Positions 35,889 through 47,088 of a stretch of DNA of 64,000 nt are shown piece after piece. The notes below the pieces were generated by a model. It had not been told where the DNA came from. It saw nothing but the letters and a program-made list of their open reading frames with translations, and did no database searches. The DNA comes from Diphasiastrum complanatum. Taxonomy: Eukaryota; Streptophyta; Lycopodiopsida; Lycopodiales; Lycopodiaceae. The position numbers and the translations under genes were made by a program. The stretch lies in assembly GCA_029204225.1 (NCBI GenBank), contig MU832644.1:1-64000 (forward strand). Direction: 5' to 3'. The stretch's first letter is position 1. Every line of letters begins with the position of its first letter.

Positions 35889-38655
35889 TATCCCCCACCA
35901 AAACTGGTGGCGGTCCCATGACACCTGCTAGATGCAGTTATTGGGAACTTTTATTGGCTTCGCGCCGAACCTTGATTAAATGGTACTGCACCTTCTCCAT
36001 AAAGTCGAGGCGGTATTAAAATCTAAATTGTGTGGCAAAAAACAATGATGGGCTCCGGCAATCCACTTTGAGGTTGTCCATGATGTGAAGCGTGATTCCC
36101 AGGAGCCTCTCATCATTGCTGCATGAAAGTATAAACGAGCAACCGACAGCTGATCTTTGATATTCTCTGAGGCCTCGGCTTATTTAAATCGAATGCCAAA
36201 GGAGGGAGACAATCATTCCATCTGGTTGCCACTCACGCCAACAGAGTTAGATCTTTTGCAAATAGTGTTGATTGTCGCACCATTGGATCTGGAGAGTGGA
36301 CATACTCTCTCTGGTACGCTTGTAAAGCCCGATGGAAGTCCACTAATATTGTCCAGTTGTAGGGATGATGGATGATTGGCCAATTGGGCGTATGGATGGT
36401 GATTTTGTCCATAGCCAATCCCAAATCTTTCCATTTACTCCTTCTCAGCATTGGCACATAATAAGGATCGACCTGCAATTGGCGAGGGCTGGCGATATAA
36501 CTCATGATTGATTCCAGAGTTTTCTCAAAAACGGTAATTCTCCATGCCGACTGCTCTCCCAATGCAGGTATTTTGTCCAACTCTTTGCCGACCTCTATCT
36601 CGGAGGTCTTAAACTTCAGAACCCAACCACCACGTGAGAACTCATGCAGATGTTGCTTTAAGAAATTTTGGATCTGGTCCTCGACGCTGATGGGCCTTCT
36701 GAATAGAGGTGTGGTCCTTGATGAGGATGGACCGCTTGCACTGCCGGTAAAATTGGTGGTTGTTTTGGTTTTTTGGAGCTTCCCCTGGTCCATGCCCGAA
36801 TCTGACCCTATATCCATTGGTACATCTTCTTGGCACGTAGGGGAGAATTGCGACATGACCGGTACGGGGATTTGTGGTCCGGCTTCCAATACCTGAGCGG
36901 CTGTTTTTTCATAGGCGGTGATGGTTTCTTTAGCCTTGGCCAACTCGGTTGAAGCTACTCCTTTGGACCTGTCAAAGCGGCCTTGGAATCCCTGAAGGGC
37001 CACTTTGTATGTTTCCACTTTCTCAAACAAATACGCGATCTCCGTCGATGTGACCGGATGATCTGGTATTTGCATCTGAAGATACGCATCACGCTCAAGG
37101 GTGGTCGCATCCAATTCACCTTGAAGACGCATGCGATCCTGTTCCGCCATCTGCAATTGACCCTTCAGTAGTTGCACTTGTTGTTTTGCATCCTGTAGGC
37201 CTTATCCACCTGATCCTGTGCAGTTGTCAGGGCGTTTTGTAGGGAGCTAACGTATTCTTCCAGGTGATCAGCCTGTTGCTGGGCCAGCTTCTTTTCAGGT
37301 TCAAACTTGTCTTCATGCTGCTTGGCAATCTTCAACTCTCGATCCAACTGGACAATCTTTTGGTTGATCAGAGTGTTTTTGAATCCCATATCTCAGGCAG
37401 GTGGTGTCGAACTACTTCGGTGATTTCACAGCTTGGTCGACCCAAAGTGTGGTTGGGCTATCTTCAGTGTGAGGTTGTTGGCTTACATCTTCAACACCAA
37501 CAGTAGTGTCATGGATCTGTTCGAATCCTCTTCTAGGGGATTGGAGGTCAAAGGGCGCAGGGCTCTGGGGCATTTCAAAAATTTTGACGGCCCCAAGGGG
37601 GTCGGAATCATCGAATATATCCATGAAAAATTGCGTGTTTGGTAAGGTAGCTTCGGTGTGCAAGGGTGAGGCGGCTTGGGCAACTGTGATGGGAATGGTA
37701 GTTCCAATGAACACAAACTGTCCTTGTGTGGAAGCAGAGGCGAGAAAAGCATCAGAGGTGGGGGGAATTGGAAGTTCAGTGCGAACAGCAGTAGGGGGTG
37801 GAAGCGCAGCTGACGATGTATGCCTAGTGCGACGTCGTGACACGGAAGACGAGTCAGGAATGACGATCTCGCTGCGTGGACGACGTTGACTATGAGAACT
37901 CGAGGCCTTGTGAGATGACTAGGCCGATGCTTCTTCATAGACCGAAGGCACAGAATCCAAGTGGAAGCCATGGATTTTGTTTTCTAGGTGAGAGGCAGCT
38001 AGAAGAGACAATAAAGAGCCAGCAGCGAACTGTTGCTTAGTATTGCCCTTAATAGCTCATTTGAGCTCACTAGAAATAGTCTTGAACCAATTATATGGTT
38101 CAAGAGGGGCTTTGGCCAACTTGGTATAGGAGTCAACTATCCTATGGAGGATCTGTGAAGTGATGCGGTCTTTCTTGAGGTTCCCAACCATCAGGAAGTT
38201 GTTCAGTAGCTGAGCAGCAGCGTGGATGGAAGGCTCAATGATGGCTTCAAGGAGGTATTCGTCGTTCGTCTAGTGCAAAGAATTGGTGAGGTCAATGTAT
38301 GGCTTGATGGCCTATTTGGCCTGCTTGTGATCGGCTGAGGCCTGTGTACCAGACGCTATACCTATGGTTGCAAGGGCAGCCTCAGTGACGTGCACCTTCT
38401 GTGTGGCTCCCTGAAAAGTGATATAAAATTTGGATTTCTCTTCCTTCCACGTACTGAAGGCAAGAGTGATGAAATCCATGTTGATTATGCCAGAAAAGAC
38501 TCTCTCATGAATACCCATCACGGTGAGCAGAGGCACCGCAAGGGTCATCCACTGAGTGACCATCTTGTGCTAGGAAGTATTATGATGTCCGTTGCAGATG
38601 GGACATCACGATGGATAGTATAACGCGGAGACTGAGAAGTATCAGTAGAAGACAT
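35889..38655 (-). pseudogene. Unrecognised retroelement-associated ORF, copy 2 (long, decayed)
   Basis: A minus-strand coding region can be followed from an ATG at 38655 (MSSTDTSQSPRYTIHRDVPS) to a polypurine-like GGTGGGGGATA at 35899-35889. In order: an N-terminal ~200-residue region (GIINMDFITLAFSTWKEEKS; NNFLMVGNLKKDRITSQILH); a Pro/Ser/Thr-rich linker with basic RSEIVIPDSSS-SRRRTRHTS; two coiled coils (QLDRELKIAKQHEDKFEPEK and LKGQLQMAEQDRMRLQGELD); a second linker; then the domain shared with 27810-29055: RGGWVLKFKTSEIE, QSAWRITVFEK, VDPYYVPMLRR, LPPLAFDLNKP and VARLYFHAAM. It is broken by frameshifts (near 38560, 37400, 37175 and 36230) and in-frame TAG/TGA codons. No gag zinc knuckle, protease, RT or integrase motif is present. 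Intact, it would be roughly 850-900 residues. I do not recognise the family. Confidence 0.55.
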
Positions 38656-38950
38656 GATGATCAGAAATGAAACATAAGATGCGTGAAAGTATATCAGAAA
38701 GTAGTTCAGGATGTTTGGAAGGCTTTGGTCGCGGGAAAAATTTGCAAGGACGTATTTGTAGATTAAATCGTTTCATATGACTGATAGCAATGTTTGATCT
38801 GTGACTCTAATAACCGCACCTAAATCGCTTCCGCAAAGCTAAATATGAAACTAAATAACTTGCGCATGGCTATGGAATCGACTGTCTAGATCAACGACTT
38901 TGAAACTGATCAAGTAAGATAGACTTCGATCTAGCGCAACAATCCCAACA
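38656..38950 (+). repeat. Probable end of a copia 5' LTR
   Basis: The sequence ending AGCGCAACAATCCCAACA at 38950 directly precedes a copia primer-binding site, so it should be LTR. Its left boundary and a second copy were not found. It may be short, because the unknown minus-strand ORF starts at 38655. Confidence 0.4.
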
Positions 38951-40540
38951 TGGTATCAAAGCTATTACTTTGATTTCTACACGCATTTAGAGTTGGCATA
39001 ATCAGAGCGATTATTCTGACATAGTGTAGACATTTGCTATAATTATTTCCAGTCATATTAATCTACTATCTGCATTACACTCATTCTGAAATTTCAAATG
39101 GATTCGCAACCACAATCTACTCTAATGGTAGACAAACTCGATGGTTTGAATTACCACTTATGGAAATTCAAGATGAAGGTAGCACTGATGGCCAAGGTGC
39201 TTTGAAAAATAGTCGTTAGAATCGAACTACTTCCCATTGTCGATGATCAAGCCATTTCCAAGTGGAAGCTCATGGATGGCAAGGCTTTCGCCTTGAATAC
39301 CCTTAACATCTCCGACACACAGATTGGCCACATCAGACAAGCCCAATCTTTGAAAGAGGCTTGGGACATATTAAGTACATTATATGAAGTGAGGGATGTC
39401 ACTTCGAAGTTGCATCTGAGGAGAAAGTTCTTCTAACTCAGAATGTCAGAAAGTGATTTTGTTCAAAATCACATTAATCAATTTAAGACTCTATTAGAGA
39501 ATATGGCAGCAATAGATTCAGTAGTCGAAGACTCTGACACTGTAATGACCTCATTGACCAATTTACCATCCCCTTATGAAGATTGAGTGATGATCGTAAC
39601 CATACACTTAGATATAACATTGTCCAGAGTCTTAATCATGCTGCTGCAGGAGGAAACAAGAAGGAATGGAGCATCCTCATCCTCCGTCAATGACTCACCA
39701 ACATTATTCTCGAAGAAGAACACCAGGAAGCAACAGAAGAAGAGAGCTATCTGACAAACCAACAACAATCAGAAGCAGATACAAAAGACCCAGAATTAGC
39801 CACTTACTCAGAATAAGAAAAGGCTATTATGCAGATACTGCAAGAGGACGAATCACGAAATCCAAGGCTATCGAATCTTGAAGTTCAACAACGACAAGAA
39901 GAAGCAGCCGGACCAACAAGCCCATGCAGCCAACACAAAGAAGAAGAACCAAGATGCAGAAGATGATGAGCAAGAAGTCTTCATGGTGAGCCATCACCAC
40001 GTCGAACAATCGAAGGAATGGTTCCGCGATTATGGAGCACATGACAAGCCATCAAGAATGGTTTATCGATTATTCAGCCTACAACACCAAGAGATTCGTT
40101 CATCTTGGAGACAACAGCTCCCACAGAATTGAAGGTGAAGGTACTGTTAGAATGAATTTTCAGATTGGAGTGTCAAAACTTGTACCAAATGTATTGTATG
40201 TCCCAAACTTGACAACAAATCCACTGTTAGTCAGTTGAATCACAGATCTAGGACATAGGGTAGAGTTTAAGATAGGCTCCTGTCAAATTCTTGATAAAAG
40301 TAGGAGAGTTCTTGCACTTGGAAAGAGACAAGGATATCTCTATAGGCTTACTCATTGTAATATTGTGACTGATTGTGCTTTAAGGAGTTCAGCATGTATT
40401 AATAAAGAATCGATTCGAATTGTTGACCCTCCTGTCTGCCAGAGTTGTATCATAGGGAAGTAGGCAAGATGGCCGTTAAAGTCAAATCAAGAACACATTT
40501 TTAAAGATCTGCTAGATATTGTACATACAAATATATGTTG
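38951..40540 (+). pseudogene. Ty1/copia 5' half: primer site, gag, protease, pre-integrase
   Basis: Primer site TGGTATCAAAGC at 38951-38962. Gag starts at an ATG at 39098 (DKLDGLNYHLWKFKMKVALM) and continues with SLKEAWDILSTLYEVRD, NHINQFKTLLENMA and a degenerate zinc knuckle CRYCKRTNHEIQGY (the final Cys is lost). The protease region near 40050-40240 is IDYSAYNTKRFVHLGDNSSH, with the catalytic DSG changed to DYS, then VPNVLYVPNLTTNPLL. A GAG-pre-integrase piece follows (YLYRLTHCNIVTDC, VCQSCIIGK) and ends near 40540. At least five premature stops are present, several at former CAG, CAA or CGA codons. Integrase, RT and RNase H are absent. Confidence 0.8.
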
Positions 40541-41397
40541 CGCAATGAAACTGGAAAATTTTGAAACTTCCACCGATTTCCACACAATTAATCCTTGTAA
40601 ATTGCCTTGGCTGTGTAACATTGTTCTTTGCAGCTCCCTTGCAAATCCAATTGCGTCAACTGGCTACCTACACAGTCAATTATGTAGCCATCATCGATGA
40701 TTTTCTCAAAATCAAAGTCTCTACGTGATTTTTCCCTGAAATTCACCTACGACGATCGTTCTGATCTTCCCCGAAGCTTCAATCGAAGGAACTTTGCTGT
40801 CTCCCACCATCCGGACTGCCAATACCTTGTATGGAGTCCTCTCTCCTGAGACGCTTCTCGTGCTATTTTTCTTGGTGAAAGACGCTATCCCATAGCTCCA
40901 CCGGATAGTGAATACCTACATCACTCTGCCGCTCTGATGGGATCTAGTGCAGTAGTATGCAGATCACATAATTCAATCACCATCGACACTCCTCACAAGC
41001 TCTCAAAGCTGGCACATCAAAAGCTTTAGATTACAAAGAGAAAATTGTACATATGCCAAAAGCCCCAACATGCATGGGCTCGACAAGTTGTCAACACACT
41101 AAAAAGGCACCTGTCTAGCTAAAAGACCCAACATGGTCCAAAATACTGACAAACACCCAGGACATGCCCCTGAGTATAGCATAACGAAACCAGAATATAT
41201 TGTACAAATTTTTCTACATGTGTGGCTACTCGGCTAACCCAAGTAGCCATCTATAGGATCAATGCCCGACTGATATGACGATAGTGGGTCATGTCCCAAT
41301 CACTACTGAAATCAATAAACTGATTTAACTGTACACTAATCACAGTATCACATTTGAAGCTTACAAAATATGAATCAGATCAACTTTGATTCCTAAC
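40541..41397 (-). repeat. Possible minus-strand LTR and leader
   Basis: On the minus strand a TGTTAGGAATCAAAG start at 41397 resembles common copia LTR starts. About 450 bp later, CCCATCAGAGCGG (near 40930-40942) resembles a mutated TGGTATCAGAGC primer site. This would make 41397 to about 40945 an LTR and the rest a leader. Only one copy exists and no coding region follows, so the call is tentative. Confidence 0.25.
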
Positions 41398-43304
41398 AAT
41401 ATACCCACAAGGTCTAGATGTGGTAGCATGAGTTGCCTTGAGCAAGTTGTTGAGTTGAACATTCGACCTCCTCATTGTGAAAATCTTTTAGTGTAAAATG
41501 GGAAATGGTTGACCTTTTCAGAAATATAAAGGTCACAAAAATATGGCAAGACCATTAATCGCAAGACGTTGCACCTAGTGAAAAGTTTACCAACAATCTT
41601 CTTCCAAGGATAAAAGATTGGTATTCTACTTTGTGGCCGAAATTTCTTCAGTGAACAATTATTAATTCTATTTAGGCTAATATGACCTTTTTCCAATTTC
41701 TTCATAAATTTCCTATACATCAAAATATGATAATTTAAATATTATGAGATTAAATTCTAAAAGATTCATAAACTTGAGCAAGTTATGTTCAAAGTAAAAA
41801 TATGATTTGTTTTAAACTCTCATGTTTAGACAATCATGAAAATTATCCCGAATGTCTTGTGGTGGTGTAGTGTGCTTGAATTGGGCTTGCATTGAAGTTT
41901 GATTCTTTTGCCCACAAGTAGTGAAGGATCCCTATGCCAAAACCCTGCTTGAAGTTTAAACAAGGCTACTGGATTGGGTTGCATTGAGCCTAGTTGTGTG
42001 GTTGCAAATTTCTAAGAAAGGCGAACCCTGTTTAAATCTAATGTACTTTTTCAATAATGAAATGATGCGATGATCTTTTACCCAAATGAGAATATTGTTT
42101 AGGATCCAACTCTCACCATGGCCTTTTGCCCCATATGTGAATGTATGAACTTTATGTACTTTGTGTGTGTGTGTGTGTGTGTTCTCAACAATGGTGAAGC
42201 CATATCACTATGTAGGGCTATTGAACTAAGCCATTAAAATTGTTGACTTGCATGTGTTGGCCAATGGGCTAGTTACTACCTAAGATATGACACTTTCAAA
42301 TATCTCTTGAAGAAATCAAGCTTCTATAGGTGCTTCAAACCTTGAATCAAATTTTGGGTTTTGAAGCTCAAAAAATGAATGGGAAAGTGTAAAAGAACCC
42401 TAGAAGTGGAGAGAGATATATGTTTTTAAAATAAAATTAATGCTCACAGAAAAAAAAAAAAAAAAAACATCTAGCCAATCATATAGGAAAATATGATTTG
42501 AACAGAGAAAAAGCTAAGGGCCCTACCCCACCTATAGTTAGTAGCCACGTATCTTAGTTCTTTTTTACAATTGACAATTATTACTTATGGGGCAGTGCAT
42601 GGCCCACTTGTAGTTAACCTTAATCAATTGTCTGTTCATTCATAATCATGATGCATGATAAAATACTTTAGAACTCATGGATTGTTGAGGAATGAGGGGA
42701 ATAAATCCATTTGTTTTCTTAAACCATAGTCATTGGTGCCCCAGCTGCCTCCCCTTTGTATTAAGTTTCTCCACAATCCAAGTGACCTACCAATCATTAA
42801 TAAAATTGGAACTTAAAGTTGGAATTTTAGATGTGGCTCGACTAACAAATCTAGACAATATTGAGGGTCTAGAGGCAGTTTTACCATCCTAGGTTTGATG
42901 TGAAAAGGTCTTGGAAGTGAGATTTATGTCTTTAGGGGGATTTCAGTTATAAGTGGTAACACAAGATTATTGTGCAACTAAAAGAACATTCCACTTGCTT
43001 TGACATATGCAATTCTACCAACATATCCTTTGCCAATATCTCTTCAGTGTCTCCCATCTAACTTCGCTAATTTGAGGAAAGTTTTGGCAACAAGCACTTA
43101 GAGTACTCCTTTGGCAACAAGGCGTGGCATTTTGTTGGCAACATGCCATCAAAGTGACATTCCTTTGGTAGCAATAATGGCAGCAGGGCATGGTATTCCT
43201 TTTGGCATAAAACAATGATGGAGGCAAGGGCATGGCAAGAGAGTATTTGTGTGTTAGCAAGGATCCAATCAGCCAATCAACTAGCTGACTAAAAGCAAGG
43301 TAAC
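41398..43304. other. Gene-poor spacer
   Basis: No gene could be supported. A (GT)n tract of about 22 bp lies at 42161-42182 and a poly-A run near 42450. The minus-strand frame at 41472-41723 (83 codons) has no recognisable domain. Confidence 0.35.
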
Positions 43305-43459
<155 letters not shown>

Positions 43460-44300
43460 TTCCAATTCAATTGAGCATTGCCACAAAATACACAACATTA
43501 ATTGGAGTTTAGCTTGACCACCTAGGTTTGTTGGGGTTGATTATACTAAATAGTATCTAAAGTTGAACCTAAGTCATATTGATAGGATAGTACTAAGTGT
43601 GCAAGCTGGGAAGTCTCTTGTTTTTTAATAAACCAAAGAGAAAACTTCATTTTAGATTAAGGACTTGCTGAGCACATCAGTGTCCTAACCAATGGGAAGT
43701 GCTATCTGCATGAAGGTGGGGTAGAAATTTTAAACTAATAGAACTATGTTAATAATTGTCTTTGGCATGGATAGGCCTTTTTGGGGCGTACCAACATTGC
43801 ATAATATAGGCCCCATAGATTCTTGCCCAAGAGAAATTTATGAAATAGATGCCTGAAAATTTTTGCTAAATGCAATTACATGGTGTAATGTTCCAATGCG
43901 GAAATGCAGTGGAGGGAGTTTGTTTTTACAATTCGGTCATCACTCTTTCTCACAAGACTCAAATCCCACGTAGCACATGTGCTTTGAAGCTTGGATCAAG
44001 ACTTACAAAATAATATGCCAATTGTTAAATTTGGTATTTTGATCATTACCTTCATATATTTTGATCACCTTCAAATATTTTGATCAGGACTCACGTCTCG
44101 AATCATATGTTGTAATGACCCTCCCAATGGCCAATACCCAATACATAATGTCAAGGGCTCACCTTTTTTTTGTACTATGGAGTCTGGAGGCACCTGTAGA
44201 AGCATAATGTTCATGTGAATATAGAACCAGAGTTTTTGGTGGTTTGTCACAATTCTCTAATGTATAGAAAGAGTTGACTCATAGCACATGAAAATTCTGA
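43460..44300. other. No gene seen
   Basis: Spacer. ATTTTGATCA-type words repeat near 44036-44090. There is nothing coding. Confidence 0.35.
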
Positions 44301-44415
44301 TGGAATGTGCATGTGAATAGCCAATGATAGCCTACCACATAGTGGAAGCACAATATGCCGGAATGTGCATGTGCTATATGGCTACTTGTCATTGGCTATC
44401 CACATGCACATTCCA
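44301..44415. repeat. Inverted repeat with 29-bp arms
   Basis: TGGAATGTGCATGTGAATAG and following bases (44301-44329) pair with 44387-44415, with two mismatches in 29 bp and a 57-base loop. Part of the arm word (GAATGTGCATGTG) occurs a third time inside the loop at 44361. It is MITE-like. No gene is involved. Confidence 0.75.
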
Positions 44416-44960
44416 TAAAAAAAATTGGGAAAAAAATGTTAAATTTTTTTTAAAGGGCTCCCTGCCCTTGAGCATTCTACCCTGCTTGGTGGGGCCCTTG
44501 GGCACCCAACTCTCAAGGCGGAAGGATAGTTACTGCAATTTTTGCCCATATTTCAAACTATTCAAAAAGCAGAATGGGTGACCCACCATTTTTAAGGGTA
44601 ACTATGTTTTGTAGATGCAAATTATGCTTCATAATGGTCTTGTGAAAAAAGCTCAGCTTCGAAAATGTTAATTATGTACTAGGTATCCGTCATACATACT
44701 TGGGCTACCTATTGTAGCACCTTGAGCCGCTGGAGTGGCGAGGGTGGCTACAACAAGTAGCCCACCATTGGATGTAGCATTGTAGATATACAATGGAGAT
44801 TTAAAACACTTTAAAAGCCTTGCTATGGCTAAGAATTGGGCTATTCTTAATGAACCAAATAATGCCACATGTGCACTATCACTCCTAACAAATGCGACGT
44901 TTTTCATATTCTATTGCATAATGGTCCTATGAAAATGAAAATGCAATCACTATTCTTTAC

Positions 44961-45090
44961 ACAATGGAATGAGCTGGGCAGACTGTTGTCTGCCCGCTAT
45001 AGAGGCATAGGTGAGACTCGGAGGGGTCGAGGGTATGATTCTTTACGGGGCAGAATGTCATCTGTTGGGCTCATTCCATAATACATTGTG
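44961..45090. repeat. Foldback (MITE-like) element, copy 1
   Basis: Imperfect inverted arms: ACAATGGAATGAGCTGGGCA at 44961 against the complement of GGGCTCATTCCATAATACATTGT ending near 45089. The centre reads TGAGACTCGGAGGGGTCGAG. A related element with the same centre lies at 45721-45870. Confidence 0.6.
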
Positions 45091-45720
45091 CTTCTGGAGT
45101 GCCTCCAAAAGCACATATTGTGGCTCAGAAAAAATTGAGCACTTGGCATTACACGAGTCTTGATCCATTTTTTAGGGCAGATAATGCGAGTCTAAGGCTG
45201 AATCTCTAAAACAGACTACCTTCACTGCATTTGCGCGCATCACAATGTAACAATGATTCTTTCTACACAAAGAGAAGAAAGAAAAGAGAAAGATACTCCT
45301 CACTAGATGGGCTGATGGGGAGATCCTGAATCTACCACTAACTAGATGGGCTGACGGAGATGGCAGCAGCAGCAAGCAGAGAGAGCGATCCTGAGCATGA
45401 GTTGCGAGATTGTGTATGAGCAGAAAGCGTTCAGGTGAGCAGACGCCGGCAGAGCCCCAGGGCTACGCAATCACGCACCATTGGCTGCTGTCCGTACACA
45501 CGGATTAGCCTCTTTAAGGACATGTGTAATACTAGATTTGCAGCCTAGCCTATTCTTTCTGCCACCGCCACCCCGACCCCGAGCCCTGCCACCCCCTCTC
45601 TATGCATCTATAGACTATGATCTAACTAATTCACCTTTTGTCTTTGATCATTTATCCAAATTGCCCACTGAACCTTAAAAATGGTGTCATATGTTGAGTG
45701 CCATATGTTGACGTGTATGT
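45091..45720. other. No gene seen
   Basis: Spacer between the two related foldback elements. It contains a local duplication of ACTAGATGGGCTGA (45302 and 45342). Confidence 0.35.
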
Positions 45721-45870
45721 ATTATGGAAGGAGCCGGGCAGAAGCCATTCTACCTGGTAACGATTTCATAAAAAATTTGGGCGAGGCCCGGAGGGGCCGA
45801 GCCTAAACTTTTTTTGGAAAGCCGAACCGGACAGAATGGCCTTTGCCCGGCTCCTTCCATTGCGTAATGG
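45721..45870. repeat. Foldback (MITE-like) element, copy 2
   Basis: Arms 45726-45751 (GGAAGGAGCCGGGCAGAAGC...) and 45833-45858 pair with two mismatches in 26 bp. The centre GCGAGGCCCGGAGGGGCCGAG matches the centre of the copy at 44961-45090. There is no coding capacity. ATTATGG and CCATTGCGTAAT-type flanks extend the arms weakly. Confidence 0.7.
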
Positions 45871-46132
45871 ATACCTGAAATTTTTTCAGAAGCACATTAG
45901 GAAGCATGATAGGCAGGTTTGACTTTGACTGACCAACACAAATGTGTCACGTGGCAGTTGTACGGAATCCGTACGGATGGGCATAGACAGGCAGAAAAAA
46001 AAAAAAGCAGAATCTGCCTTTGAAAAAAATGCATGCATTTTCTGCTTTTTTAATTTATTTAAAAATGGGCATAATATGCCATAGTATCCATTACGTATAT
46101 TTCTTGGTAACCTCATACAAGTGAGTGCATAA

Positions 46133-46404
46133 GTATGTATCCATGGGTTGTATGAGGAGCTTGGGAGAGTGAGACATACGATATGTAATGTATTTGTTGA
46201 TCGTATGAAAATTTGCATACAGTATGTATCCATGGATTGTATCATCTCGGGAGAGTGAGACATATGATACGGATATGAAATGTATTTGTTGATCGTATGG
46301 AGATTTGCATATAATATGTATCCATGGATTGTATGAGGAGCTCGGGAAAGCAAGTCATATGATATGGATCCCTAACCTATTTGTTGATTATATGCACATT
46401 TGCA
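46133..46404. repeat. Three-unit tandem repeat, period about 90 bp
   Basis: GTATGTATCCATGGGTTGTA at 46133 recurs near 46221 and 46313. Each unit has CTCGGGAGAGTGAGACATA-GATA, TGTATTTGTTGATCGTATG and ATTTGCATA blocks. Confidence 0.75.
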
Positions 46405-46763
46405 AATGTAGCTTAAAAGTGGGAGTCAATTTCTTTGGTGTCTCAATGTTTTGCTTTTTTTAAAGTCTCGTATATTATGGTGAATTTATTTGTGTAACCA
46501 TATAATAAAAACAAGTATACCATTAGCCACATCTAACCTATTCCATGTTACATGTGGCAACAAATCTACTAGCCACATTTTTCTCACTACGTCCCACCAA
46601 AATTTTAAACCACAATGTAAGGACACGTGTATGTGTTTGTGTGTGTGAGCACGCACAAACACGCATATACATATTAAATCTTTGTCTAGGCTAGGCCTAA
46701 ACTTTGCAGCATCCAATGTACTTCAAGGGCCACTTTGCCTTTCAATAAAGGCAAAACAAATAC

Positions 46764-46867
46764 TTACTCTTACTTGAAGGCTACTCTTCAAGTTAGAATG
46801 CACGATAGATAAGCTTTACTCTTACTTGAAGGCTACTCTTCAAGTTAGAATGCACGATAGATAAGCT
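46764..46867. repeat. Perfect or near-perfect 52-bp tandem duplication
   Basis: TACTCTTACTTGAAGGCTAC and following bases are repeated head to tail (46764-46815 and 46816-46867). Each unit contains CTTGAAG...CTTCAAG, a small palindrome. Confidence 0.85.
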
Positions 46868-46922
46868 AGTCTAAATTTTGTGAAAGTTAATGCTCTTGAA
46901 GCCCACTTGCAAATTTGTCATT

Positions 46923-47088
46923 AAAAAGGCAAATTGTGAGCTAGCATATCATTGTCAACTAATATATAAAGTTGAATGCTAATAGAAAGAAAGTACAATC
47001 ATCCTAAAAAGGCAAATTGTGAACCAGCATATCATTGTCAACTAATATATAAAGTTGAATGCTAGTAGAAAAATGTAACTTCAATCTA
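46923..47088. repeat. 83-bp tandem duplication
   Basis: AAAAAGGCAAATTGTGAGCT at 46923 recurs at 47006 as AAAAAGGCAAATTGTGAACC. The rest of the unit (ATATCATTGTCAACTAATAT...) is almost identical. Confidence 0.85.

Noticed and set aside
35768-36019. Plus-strand 83-codon frame as a gene
   Set aside because: It overlaps the 3' end and polypurine tract of the decayed minus-strand element and has no domain.
36504-37889. Plus-strand frames of 127-130 codons opposite the unknown minus-strand ORF
   Set aside because: The minus strand carries the motifs shared with the copy at 27.8 kb. The plus frames are shadows.
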